A stretch of 52,502 bases of DNA from Heterostelium multicystogenum (lineage: Eukaryota > Evosea > Eumycetozoa > Acytosteliales > Acytosteliaceae), in NCBI GenBank assembly GCA_003667245.1, contig RCNN01000259.1, forward strand, positions 1-52,502, written 5' to 3'. Positions 31,474 through 43,383 of the stretch are shown here, piece after piece (the first letter of the stretch is position 1; each line of letters begins with the position of its first letter). The position numbers were made by a program, and so were the translations under genes. The notes below the pieces were generated by a model, which saw nothing but the letters and a program-made list of their open reading frames with translations, did no database searches and had not been told where the DNA came from.

Positions 31474-32834
31474 TCAGGCATCAGCGCTCTCAGGACCAAA
31501 CGCCTCGTCCACCTTGGCCAGGTCGGTGTCACGCAAGTTGCCCGCGTAGTAATGCAATTTGGTCCAGGCCATCAGGTAGTCGTACCGTGCCTGGGCCAGG
31601 TCGCGACGGGTGCTGTACAGCTGCTGCTCGGCGTTCAGCGCATCGAGGTTGACCCGCTCGCCGCCGAGGATGCTTTGCTTGGTCGAGACCACCAGCGCTT
31701 CAGCCGAAGTCAGCGCCTTTTCATACGCCCGCAACTTGCTGACGCCCGACAGGCAAGCACTGAACTGGCGTCGCAGTTCGATCAGGGTTTCGCGGGTCTT
31801 GCCTTCCAGTTCGTACTCGGCCTGCTCCATGGCGCGGCTGGCCTGGCGGGTGGAAGCCGAGACGCCGCCACCGGCATACAACGGCATGCTGACTTCGATG
31901 CCGATGGTGTTGGTGTCGTTAGCGCTGGTTGTAGGTGTTGCCGCTGTCGGATTCCTGCTGGCGCGAGCTGGCATACGCCGTGATGCGTGGCAGGTGCCCC
32001 GAACGGTTGCGCTCCACTTCATAACGCGCCACTTCCACGGACTGGCGTTGCGAGGCCAGGTTGGGGTTGTTGGGTCAGCGCCAGTTCGTGCCAGGTGTCG
32101 TAATTGGCCGGGGTCAGGGTGAAGGCGGCAAACCCCGGGTTCAGCGGCGCCAGGTCGTTGATGTTGACGCTCTGCACGCCAATCAGCGCCCCGAGTTCGC
32201 GCAGCGAGGCGTCCTGTTCATCCAGCGCCTGGATTTCCTCGGCAGTCGCCAGCTCATAACGCGACTCGGCTTCCAGGATGTCGGTGCGGGTGCCCTCACC
32301 CTGCTGGAACAGATGCTGGTTCTGCTGGAACTGCTGCTCGTAGGCCTTTTTTCTTGGCGCGGGCAATGTCGATCTGGTCCTGGGCAAAACAACGCCTGGT
32401 GTAATAGGTCAGCACCCGCACCAGCAGCGCCTGGCTCTTGTCGCGGAAGCTCTCGTCGGCAAACAGTGCCTGGGCCACGCCCTTGCGGTAGTTGGCATAG
32501 GCTTCGTAGTCGAAACAGCGGCTGTTGCAGGGTGAACGTGGAGCCATAGCTGTTGTAGTTGCGGTCATCGTGATAATTGCCGCCGCGCCCGTCGGGCAAG
32601 GTGGCCTGGGAGTTGTTGTTGCGGCCCTTGTTGTAGTTGTACGAGAGCTTGGGCAGCAGGCCGGCGCGGCCGATGGTGCGGTTTTCCAGGCCGGCCGTCG
32701 CGCTCCTTGATGGCACCAAGGAATACCGGGTCGTTGCGCAGGGCCTGTTCGTAGACATCGAACGGGCCCATGGCGGCCTGGGCGCTGCCGCCAGGCGAGC
32801 AGCAAAGGCGATGAAACATCGGCTTCATGCTCAT
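31474..32834 (-). CDS. aprF: Type I secretion outer-membrane protein AprF
   Basis: TolC-family outer-membrane channel of about 450 residues, the exit duct for AprX and LipA. It shows two internal repeats of coiled-coil helices: YYTRRCFAQDQIDIARA...FQQGEGTRTDILEAESRYE and AYEKALTSAEALVVSTKQS...GERVNLDALNAEQQLYSTRRDL. The start ATG 32834 overlaps the aprE stop as ATGA. The signal region after it ([10 protein letters not shown]...SAQAAMGPFDVYE) is damaged by frameshifts. Other breaks near 32700, 32520, 32350, 32070 and 31930. A REP element and tandem arms follow before the next operon gene. Confidence 0.9.
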
Positions 32835-34171
32835 TCCTCGGTCAATGCCGAGCCGGCGCGGTCCAGCAGCGGCTTGAACAGGTAATTGAGCAAGGAGCGC
32901 TCGCCGGTGCGGATGAACATCTCGGCGGGCATCCCCGGCTTGATCACCAGGCCATGGAGTTTCTCCAAGGCGCTGCTGCTGACGGTGGTGCGCAGCACGT
33001 AGTAAGGCATGCCGGTTTTTTCGTCGAGCATCTGGTCGGCGGAGAGTCAGGCTCACCTCCCCCGGCACCCGCGGCGTGCGGCTCTGATTGAAGGCGGTGA
33101 AGAGAATGTCCACCGGCAAGTGCGCACCGACCTTGTCCACCAGGTGCACTGGCAGGCGCCCTTCGACTTCCAGGCGGTGTCCTGGGGCACGATTTCCAGC
33201 AGGGTTTCACCGGCACGCACCACGGCGCCTTCGGTGTGCACGCCCAGGTTGACCGCGATGCCATCGGCGGGCGCGTTGATCTCGCTGTGCTGCAGGTCGA
33301 AACCGGCGGAGGTCAGTTGTTGTTCCAGGGTCAGGCTGCGCAGCTGCGCGTCGGCCAGTTGGCTGCGCACTTCCTTCTGGTACTCCTCGCTGTGCTGCTG
33401 CAACTTGAGGCGCGATTCGAGGATGCCCTGCTCCACCCGCCCGCTTTCGCCGGTGTTCTGCGCCAGGTCCTGTTGCACCTGGGACAGTTTGCCGCTGGGT
33501 ACTCCATCAGCCGGTTTGCGCGGGATGTAGCCGTTGTCGGCCAGGGGTTGCAGGTTGTTCAACTGGTCTCGCAGGGATTGCGCCTGGGCGGTCAGGTCAC
33601 TGCGGGCGCGGCGCATGCCGTTCAGTTGCGCCGTAGCGCCTTCGATACTGGCGCGAATCCCGGCCTGTTCCCGGGCAAAGGCTTCGCGGCGGCTGCTGAA
33701 CAGTTGACGCTGGCCTTCGAGAACCAATGCCAGGGCTTGATCCGGGTTGCCGCTCAAATTGCGCCGGAAAGGTGATCGTCGACTGGTTATCCCGCTCGCT
33801 CTGCACCCCGCGCGCCACGCTGGCCCACGCCAATGCGGTACTGGGCTTGCAGGGAGTGCACGTCGGCCTGGTTCTGCGTCTGGTCGAGACGGAACAGCGG
33901 TTGGCCCTGCTTCACCGTCTCGCCTCACGCACCAGGATCCGGCTGACCACGCCGGGGCTCAGGGTTTGTACCGCTTGCGCTTGCCCGAAACCACCACCGT
34001 GCCTTGTACCGGGATCCCCTGGTCCAGCGGCGCCAGACTGGCCCAGAGGAAAAACCCGCCGGCGCCGACCACCGTCAGCAGCCAGCCCATGCGGGCGAAG
34101 AAACGCGCGTCGTGCTCGGGATGGGTCTGTTCGTAATCGCGGTTGATTTGAATGCTGCTGTCGCTGCTCAT
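32831..34171 (-). CDS. aprE: Type I secretion membrane-fusion protein AprE
   Basis: HlyD-family periplasmic adaptor of about 440 residues. One N-terminal membrane span ([21 protein letters not shown]) is followed by a biotinyl-lipoyl-like segment ([26 protein letters not shown]). A long coiled coil follows (near 33350-33700, [20 protein letters not shown]), and the C-terminal beta domain carries [12 protein letters not shown] and [17 protein letters not shown]. Start ATG 34171 overlaps the aprD stop (ATGA), and the stop overlaps the aprF start. Breaks near 33970, 33925, 33765, 33505, 33180, 33045. It links AprD to AprF. Confidence 0.92.
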
Positions 34172-35929
34172 GCGCCTGGATTCCTTCCGGCTTGATACTG
34201 ACGGCTGAGGCTGACCCCGGCCTTTTCTCGTGGTGCTTCCTGCTGGCCGGACAGTGCGCGCAGCACGTCCTGGCTCGGACCAAATGCCTGCAAACGACCT
34301 TCGTTCAGCACCAGCAGCTTGTCGGCCTGGGCCAACGCCGAGGAACGGTGAGTCACCAGTAGCACCGTGCTGCCCTGGGCTTTCATCTGCATGATCGCGC
34401 TGGCCAGGGCGGCTTCACCCACGGTGTCGAGGTTGGAGTTGGGCTCGTCGAGCACGATCAGGCGTGGCCCGCCGTACAGCGCGCGGGCCAGGGCGACCCG
34501 TTGTTTCTGCCCACCGGACAGGCCGCTGCCCTCGTCAACCGAGCACGGTGTCGTAGCCGTGGGGCAAGCGCAGGATCAATTCGTGCACGCCTGCCTGTTG
34601 GGCGGCCTGCACCACCAAATCCGGGTCGGCTTCGCGAAAGCGCGCGATGTTGTCGGCGATGCTGCCGCTGAACAGTTCGATGTCCTGGGGCAGATAACCG
34701 ATATGCGGTCCGAGGTCGTCGCGGTCCCAGCGATGAATGTCGGCTCCGTCCAGGCGCACGGTGCCTGCCAGGGTTGGCCATACGCCCACCAGCACGCGGG
34801 CCAGCGTCGACTTGCCGGAGCCGGAAGCACCCAGCACGCCGAGCACTTCGCCCGCAGTCAGGTTGAAGCTGACTTGATGCAAGGTCGGCACACGTCGCCC
34901 CCCCGGCGGGCCTGCGCTGACTTGCTCGAAACTCAACATTGCCCTTGGGCGCCGGCAAGGCCATCTGCTCGCCCTGGGGCGGAAACTCGCGCATCAGGTT
35001 GTCCAGGCGCTGGTAGGCCAGCTTGGCCGAACTCCATTGCTTCCACACGGCAATCAACTGGTCGATGGGGCTCAACACCCGGCCCATCAAAAATGGAGCC
35101 TGCGATCATCATCCCGGCGGTCATGTCGCCCTTGATCACCAATAGCGCACCCAGGCCCAGCACCAACGATTGCAGGCACAGGCGCAGGGATTTACTCAGG
35201 GAACTGATGATCGAGCCGGTGTCGCTGGCCTTGTTCTGCAGGCCCAGGAACTGCGAATGCACCTTGAACCAGCGCTTGCGCAATGCACCCAGCATGCCCA
35301 TGGCCTGGATGGTTTCGGCGTTATGCAGAATGGCTGGTGGCCAATTGGGTGGATTGCTGGGAATAACCGCTGGCTTCACCCAGAGGCTTTTTGGTCAGGT
35401 ATTCGTTAAGGCACGCCAGGGCAATCAGCAGCACGGCACCGGCACTGGCCAGCACCCCAAGCCATACGTTGAACAGGAAAATCACGAACAGATAGATCGG
35501 AAACCACGGCGCGTCGAAAAAACGCGAACAGCGCAGGCCCGGTGATGAATTGGCGGATGTGGGGTCAGGTCCCCAGGGATTGCCCGCCATGGCCTTCGCC
35601 CCCGTTGCAGGTTGCGCTCGAAAGCAGCTTTGTAGACCCGCAGGTTGAAACGCCGCTCCAGCTGGCTGCCGATGCGAATCACGATAAAGCTGCGGATCAC
35701 CTCCAGCACACCGATAAAGGCGAAGAACCCCACCACCATCAGCGTCAACATCACCAGGGTGGTTTTCGTTCTGTGAAGACAGCACGCGGTCGTAGACTTG
35801 CAACATATAAATCGACGGCACCAACATCAATACGTTAATCAATGCCGTGAAACAGCCAATACTGATCAGAATACTTTTGTAATCGCCGAGTGCCTTGAAC
35901 AGTGGTGCAACGGGAGTGGTCTTCGCCAT
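34168..35929 (-). CDS. aprD: Type I secretion ABC transporter AprD
   Basis: About 585 residues, inner-membrane ATPase that energises export. The N-terminal transmembrane domain starts [19 protein letters not shown] and has several spans between 35870 and 35050. The nucleotide-binding domain shows Walker [10 protein letters not shown] (near 34810-34835), the signature region [15 protein letters not shown] (near 34480-34530, interrupted by a frameshift near 34540), and Walker [13 protein letters not shown] (near 34425-34465). H-loop His is in LLVTHRSS. Breaks near 35765, 35600, 35525, 35330, 35090, 34950 and 34540. Its membrane domain normally recognises the C-terminal signals of AprX and LipA. 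Confidence 0.93.
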
Positions 35930-35977
35930 GTTGCCTGATCTTCCCTGAGCCGAATGACGCGCAATAGTTTAACCGAG

Positions 35978-35994
35978 CGCCCCATTAAGGGGCG
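35978..35994. promoter_or_regulatory. Hairpin between inh and aprD
   Basis: A 6-bp GC stem (CGCCCC / GGGGCG) with loop ATTAA lies in the 106-base gap between the inhibitor and transporter genes. No T run follows on the minus strand. It may lower read-through or protect the upstream mRNA, setting transporter expression below that of the protease. Confidence 0.4.
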
Positions 35995-36035
35995 GGCAAA
36001 TATTAAAAATCGGGTTATATCGTTATAACGAACTA

Positions 36036-36404
36036 TTACGGTGCACGTTGCAATATCAATACCGCGCCGGTTTTTGCGCGACCTTCATATTCGCCTTCTT
36101 TCTGGCGATTCAAATGGGTTATGCCGGTGGCCTTCGGCATTCATCAGCCAAATACCATCGGGAGTAGGCGTCCAACTAACGGGGGCTTCCCCAGCCATTG
36201 TCCGGCGCACTCCACATCGCCCCCTAACGCGTTAGCCTGCTCAATCAAGTCCAGTGCGCACACCTGCTCTTGCTGGTGCAGCGCCCAGTGCCCGGCCAAC
36301 TGCGCGGAAGTAGGTAAAACCAGACTGCTTGCCATTGCTGTGGCTCCTGCCGACATAAGCAACACCTGGAAACTCCAGGCCACGGTACTGCGAAATAGCG
36401 TCAT
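36036..36404 (-). CDS. inh: Periplasmic alkaline-protease inhibitor
   Basis: About 122 residues, Inh/AprI family. It binds the metalloprotease active site and guards the periplasm against protease that strays during export. The signal peptide (STVAWSFQVLLMSAGATAMA) starts at ATG 36404, after GCGAAGGTG. The mature part begins SSLVLPTSAQLAGHWAL, and Cys in QVCALDL and DVECAGQWLG form the family's disulfide. Frame changes near 36170 and 36120 interrupt the second half; the other frame gives HLNRQKEGEYEGRAKTG and a stop at 36036. It lies 74 bases after aprX. Confidence 0.88.
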
Positions 36405-36470
36405 CACCTTCGCCCGTTCATGGGGTGGATGCAAGGGCAGAGGGCGGCGCGTGTGCGCCACCCTCCTTTA

Positions 36471-37928
<1,458 letters not shown>

Positions 37929-38258
37929 AAACGTACTTCCTTGTTTGCAAGTGGAACAGTTTTTGTCCGACCGGACCCACTCTGGCGAGTAAGTCCGATC
38001 ACTCGCCCCTTTTGAAGGCGAAAGAAAACTGACACAACCTGAAATCATTCGTCCAGCGGTTTTTATCCAAGGATAAAGTTGGGCTGGTGAACAAAACCTG
38101 CAAACACTGGCAAATAGCGCCTTATTAAAATCCAGCTATTTAAATATTAAATACTCCTAAAGACATTTGGTCGCGAATGGATCCAAAGTATTGACTGAGG
38201 TGCACTAAGAAAGTGTCACCGTGTCATTGTTAGTATTGATTGGCCACTATTTAAGTGT
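37929..38258 (-). promoter_or_regulatory. aprX upstream region
   Basis: About 330 non-coding bases before the operon. They include an AT-rich block at 38137-38153 (TATTTAAATATTAAATA), unusual in this GC-rich window and a plausible promoter or UP element. A short hairpin GTCCG-AC-CGGAC at 37965-37976 falls in the leader. A -10/-35 pair could not be fixed by eye. Confidence 0.5.
37935..37944 (-). promoter_or_regulatory. RsmA/RsmE (CsrA-type) site over the aprX ribosome binding site
   Basis: On the minus strand, ACAAGGAAGT stands 6 bases before the aprX ATG. It matches the CsrA/RsmA consensus ACANGGANGT at every defined position, and its GGA is the Shine-Dalgarno core. Binding would block translation, and Gac-controlled small RNAs would relieve it. 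Gac/Rsm control of this protease is established in P. protegens and related species; the site here is read from sequence. Confidence 0.75.
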
Positions 38259-38280
38259 TTGTCCCGTATTACCGGGACAA
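38259..38280. terminator. Hairpin after the aminopeptidase gene
   Basis: An 8-bp perfect stem TTGTCCCG / CGGGACAA with loop TATTAC, 13 bases beyond the stop of the minus-strand aminopeptidase gene. No long T run follows, so it is a weak or factor-assisted terminator separating that gene from the aprX promoter region. Confidence 0.5.
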
Positions 38281-38292
38281 GACTTAGTTTAC

Positions 38293-39399
38293 TTACTGGC
38301 CGCGCCAGCCGGTTTGGCGCAATGCCTGCAGGAGTGTGTGGGCATCCAGCGCGGGCACCCGCCACACCCTGGTCGGTGGTCATGTCTTCGCCGGCCACTA
38401 TGGCATTAATGATCGCCTCTTCCACGGCCTCCGCCGCCGCGCTGAACAGCGGTGAAATGTGGTCGTTATTGACCATTTGCAGGGCTGTGCTGAGGGGCGA
38501 GCCCTTGCGCCCGTAGTCGGCCACCGGCAAATCCTGATTGCCGGTGGCGAACGCCAGGAACAGGTCCCCGCTGGAGTCCTCGGTACCCGCCACCCGTGCG
38601 CGCAATCCCGATGGACGCGCGTTGTGCCAGGCGCTGGCATTGATGGGGCAGCAACGGCGCATCGGTGGCGATCATCACCACGATGGAGCCCATGCCGGGT
38701 GTGCCGCGATCGGCGAAGGGTGACGGGATGTCCATCAATTGCCGGCCTACCGGGTAACCATCCACGCGCAGTTCCTGGCGCTTGCCATGGTTTGGCCTGC
38801 ACCAGCACACCGACGGTCCAGCCACCCTGCTCCGCCGGCAAGCGCCGTGACGCGGTACCGATGCCCCCCTTGAACTCATGGCAGATCATCCCGGTGCCGC
38901 CGCCCACGGCGCCCTCCCGCCACCGGCCCGGATTCGGCGTTGGCCAGCGCCTCGCGCACATGCTCCGGGCCGACGTGCTGGCCCCAGATATCGTTGAGCA
39001 AGCCGTCGTAGGTTTCCATCACCACCGGCATGCACCAGTACACGGCGGGGTCTTCGAGGCTTTCGCGCTCCAGGGCGATCAGCGTGTCGCGCACAATCCC
39101 GATGCTGTGGGTGTTGGTGATCGCCAGCGGCGTGGTCAGCAACCCTGATTCGCTGATCCATTCAAGGCCCGTGGCGTCGCCATTGCCGTTGAGCACGTGG
39201 TAGCCGGCAAAACATGGCTGATACCGCGCGGGCACCGGCCCGGGGCTGGATCGCCGTCACGCCGGTACGTACCTGTTTTGCCGTCGATGCGGGTCTTGAT
39301 CGTACTGTGGCCGACCCGAACCCCTGGAACGTCGGTGATGGCATTCAACTCACCGGGCGTACCCAGTCCCAAGGTGATGCCCAATTGACGTGCACGCAT
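38293..39399 (-). CDS. DmpA/BapA-family aminopeptidase (S58)
   Basis: About 365 residues, N-terminal-nucleophile peptidase that removes D-amino acids or beta-amino acids from peptide N-termini. Markers: ITDVPGVRVGHSTI at the N-terminus, NTHSIGIV, GGTGMICHEFKGGIGTASR, and GMGSIVVMIATDAPLLPHQ, where self-cleavage before Ser frees the catalytic residue (near 38670-38700). Start ATG 39399 follows AAGGAG. Breaks near 39260, 39215, 38925, 38800, 38650, 38620 and 38360. It lies 9 bases after an APC permease gene, so peptide or amino-acid uptake and hydrolysis are joined; BapF of P. aeruginosa has a comparable setting. Confidence 0.9.
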
Positions 39400-39408
39400 A
39401 CCCACTCC

Positions 39409-40777
39409 TTACAATTTCTGAAACGCCGGACTCAACCGGCCACTGATGCAATACAGGATCACCGACAGTGCCAACAGGCCGATGATAATCATGATGTCGC
39501 GAACCGAGGCGGCAATCGCTAGGGTCACCAACAGGTAGCCGGCGCCCAGCACCGCCAGCAAGGCCGGCACCGGCCACAACGGCATGCGATACGGGTGCTC
39601 GCGGTCAACGCAGCAACACCCGGCTCATCAACGCGCTCAACGCCACGATCAGGTACACCAGCATGATCAGCAGCACGCTGAAAGACGTCAGGTCCGCCAG
39701 GTTGGAGCTGAAGCTGAGCAATGCCGAAGGGACCGCCAGGAACAGCGTAGCCAACCACGGGGAATCCCAGCGTGGATGAAATCCGGGTGAAGAGTTTGTT
39801 GATGGTGGGTGTCCACAGCGCATCGCGGCCGCTGCTGAACACCACCCGGCCAATCTGGATGACGATGGCGACGATGGCGTTGAATACCGACAGGAAGATC
39901 CGGCGCTGACCAGCCGCGACAGGGTTTCGTTACCGTGGCTGGTCAGCAGGTAGCCGATCGGGTCGGGGCTGCTGATCATCGCGCTGAGGGATGGCGCACA
40001 CGATCAGCAAGGCGGTGATCGGCACCAGCTCGATGACCACCACCAGGCCCAGGGACCACAACACTGCCTTGTGCACGCCCCTGCCGCCGCACTTCATGTC
40101 TTCGGCCAGCAATACGGCGGACCGTAGCCATTGAACGAGAACAGGCCGATGCCCACCGCGCCGATGACCAGCGCCCAGGGCGCCAGGTGCAGCACGCCGT
40201 TCTCGACGATTTGCGGTTGCAACAGCACGCTGACCGGCTGCACCGGGTTGCCGAAGCCGATAAACACGATCACCAGCAACGCCGCCACTTCCAGCAGCAG
40301 GCAGGTGCCGGTGATCCAGGCATTCAGCTTGATATTGAGGATACCCAGGGCGTAGCTGCACACCACAATCACCAGGGCCACGGTTTGCGAATCGAATTGG
40401 GTGCCGAGGGCGTTATTCAGGTAAGTCGCCGCGCCCCGGTGGCCAGTACCGGCGGGATAAACAGCAGCATCACCAGTACCGTGAGGAACGTCGCGTAGCC
40501 GGCCATGGCCGCCGAACACCCGCTTGGCATACACGTATTCGCCGCCGGCGCTGTTGTGGGCACGCCCGAGTTCGGCGTAGCAAAAGGCGAACATCAGCGC
40601 GAGCAAGGCGGCCATCACAAAGGCCAGGAACACCCCGCTGCCGGCCTGCTGGATGGCAAACGGCGCAATCACGAACACTGAACTGGCCGGGGTGACCGCC
40701 GAGACGGTGATGGCCACTACATCGAATACGCTCAGGGTGGGTTTCAGCACGCCGTCGGGCGTGGAAGGAGCACTCAT
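39409..40777 (-). CDS. APC-family amino acid permease
   Basis: About 455 residues with roughly twelve membrane spans. The N-terminus (LSVFDVVAITVSAVTPASSVFVIAPFAI) and the segment FCYAELGRAHNSAGGEYVYAKRVFG (near 40510-40590) are typical of APC transporters of the APA/eukaryotic-like group. Start ATG 40777. Breaks near 40510, 40440, 40120, 39985, 39900, 39765 and 39610. It leads the two-gene unit with the DmpA-type peptidase and is divergent from a LuxR-type regulator. The substrate is probably an amino acid or small peptide-derived compound. Confidence 0.9.
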
Positions 40778-40888
40778 ATCGTTATCCTCTTGATTGTTCT
40801 TGGTTTGAGGCAGAAACGAAAAGGTGAAGCGGCGCAGGGTATGTTCCCCACTGACTGACGGCCAACTTAAACACTCTGTGTAGATCGG

Positions 40889-40904
40889 CCAATTCCCCTA
40901 TTGG
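40889..40904. promoter_or_regulatory. Inverted repeat between permease and LuxR-type regulator
   Basis: CCAAT-TCCCCT-ATTGG, in the 197-base gap between divergent genes. A second TCCCCT follows at 40910-40915. It is a reasonable operator for the adjacent regulator by position and symmetry, but its function is not shown. Confidence 0.4.
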
Positions 40905-40974
40905 AGTACTCCCCTTGACGCCGCCGGGCAAAAGTCGAACCCTTGCGGCCTGAATCCTTAGCGTGGAGCTGCAC

Positions 40975-41769
40975 ATGAGCCTGTTCAGGGAAGTCGGCAT
41001 GCACGCGGGCCTGGGGCGTACCGTCGCACAGAATCGGCACCGGCGTTTCTGGAAGCAACTGGTGCTGTTGCTGCACCAATGCCTGCCCTTCGACAATGCC
41101 CTGGCGATCTTCTACCCCGCCGATGGCCCGCCCGAAGCGCTGGAAGAATACGACGCACAACCGAGCAGCAAACCGGCGTCGATGCTGGTTTATCTGAATG
41201 GCTTGTACCTGTTGGACCCGTTTTTCCAGGCGTGTCGCGAGGGGTATGCCAGTGGCGTGTACCGCCTTGAGGAAGTGGCGCCGGATCATTTTCGCCAGAG
41301 TGAATACTTCCTCAATTACTTCCACGACAACGTGCTGGAAGACGAGGTGCAATTCATCCTGCAATTGCCGGGTGCGGGGACGTTATCGCTGTCGTTGGGG
41401 ATGCAGCGGTTGTTTACCGGCGAGGAAACGGGGTTGATGACCATGCTCGCGGCCTGGGTGTTGCCGTTGATGCAGCAGCATTGGCAGCAAAGCACCCAGC
41501 GAGTGGCCGCGCCGGCGGAAATGGCCAGCCAGATACGGGACGCGTTGAGTCATTTCGGCTGTGGTGTGTTGTCGGAACGGGAGCTGGAAATAGCGCGATT
41601 GGTGTTGCGCGGGTTTTCGTCAAAAGCCATGGCCGAACGGCTGAATATCTCGCCGGATACGGTCAAGGTTCACCGCCGGCACCTGTATGCCAACCTGGAT
41701 ATCTCGTCGCAGCCGGAGCTGTTTTCGTTGTTTATCCAGTCGTTGGGGCATGACTTGGAGAATCCTTGA
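40975..41769 (+). CDS. LuxR-family transcriptional regulator
   Basis: An intact frame of 264 residues. The C-terminal LuxR helix-turn-helix is clear: LSERELEIARLVLRGFSSKAMAERLNISPDTVKVHRRHLY (in two parts, near 41570-41690). The N-terminal ~190 residues form an input domain without an obvious autoinducer-binding signature, so it is not a safe quorum-sensing call. ATG 40975 is preferred over the GTG at 40963 because GGAG at 40965-40968 sits at the right distance for the ATG. It is divergent from the permease-aminopeptidase operon and is its likely regulator. Confidence 0.88.
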   Translation: MSLFREVGMHAGLGRTVAQNRHRRFWKQLVLLLHQCLPFDNALAIFYPADGPPEALEEYDAQPSSKPASMLVYLNGLYLLDPFFQACREGYASGVYRLEEVAPDHFRQSEYFLNYFHDNVLEDEVQFILQLPGAGTLSLSLGMQRLFTGEETGLMTMLAAWVLPLMQQHWQQSTQRVAAPAEMASQIRDALSHFGCGVLSERELEIARLVLRGFSSKAMAERLNISPDTVKVHRRHLYANLDISSQPELFSLFIQSLGHDLENP

Positions 41770-41773
41770 TTCC

Positions 41774-41872
41774 GCGGCGTGGGAACGCCGCCCTGGACGC
41801 TCCGCATGCGCTTTTGAAGTCGTGACGCGGAGCGTCACAGGATGCATTCCCACGCGGAGCGTGGGAACGATC
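41774..41872. repeat. REP-like inverted repeat, family B copy 3
   Basis: GCGTGGGAACGCCGCCCTGG at the left, a core with GTCGTGACGCGGAGCGTCAC, and GCGTGGGAACGATC at the right. It separates the convergent LuxR and PotF-like genes and touches the stop region of the latter. Confidence 0.85.
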
Positions 41873-41873
41873 A

Positions 41874-42999
<1,126 letters not shown>

Positions 43000-43014
43000 T
43001 CAAAGATCAAAGAA

Positions 43015-43362
43015 TCAGAGGATCAATACATAGGTCTTGCGCACGGTTTCCTGGATGTCCCAGATACCGGTGCTGTTGGCCGGCAACATCAGTGCGTCGC
43101 CGGCTTCTATGTGGAGCATTTCCCCGTTGTCGGGGGTGAAGGTGCACCGTCCCTGGATAAAGTGGCAAAACTCCTGGGCTTTGATCTGCCGGCGCCAGCG
43201 CCCGGGCGTGCATTCCCAGATGCCGGTTTCGACGCCGTCGCTACGTTCCACGCTCAAGGTCGAGGCCACCGCGACCGGTGTGCCTAGCGGCACGGCGACG
43301 GGCGAGGAATCCGGCAAATGGGCGCTGAGTGTGTCTTTGAACTGGGTAATGCTCATGTTCAT
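43015..43362 (-). CDS. Cupin-domain protein (DUF861 type)
   Basis: An intact frame of 115 residues. A single small cupin barrel with IWECTPGRWRRQI, EFCHFIQGRCTFTPD and EAGDALMLPANSTGIWDI. Such proteins accompany polyamine and amine oxidation genes and may be enzymes or sensors. It lies 21 bases after the FAD oxidoreductase gene and 60 before the PotF-like gene, so it is part of one operon. Confidence 0.85.
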   Translation of the reverse strand: MNMSITQFKDTLSAHLPDSSPVAVPLGTPVAVASTLSVERSDGVETGIWECTPGRWRRQIKAQEFCHFIQGRCTFTPDNGEMLHIEAGDALMLPANSTGIWDIQETVRKTYVLIL

Positions 43363-43383
43363 ACCTGTGGTGATTGAAACGAA

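Noticed and set aside
40963..40974. GTG start four codons before the LuxR-type ATG
   Set aside because: The GGAG in this stretch is itself the ribosome binding site for the ATG at 40975.
41732..41873. C-terminal extension of the PotF-like protein
   Set aside because: The added residues come from the family B repeat. One missing G near 41880 explains the loss of the normal stop.
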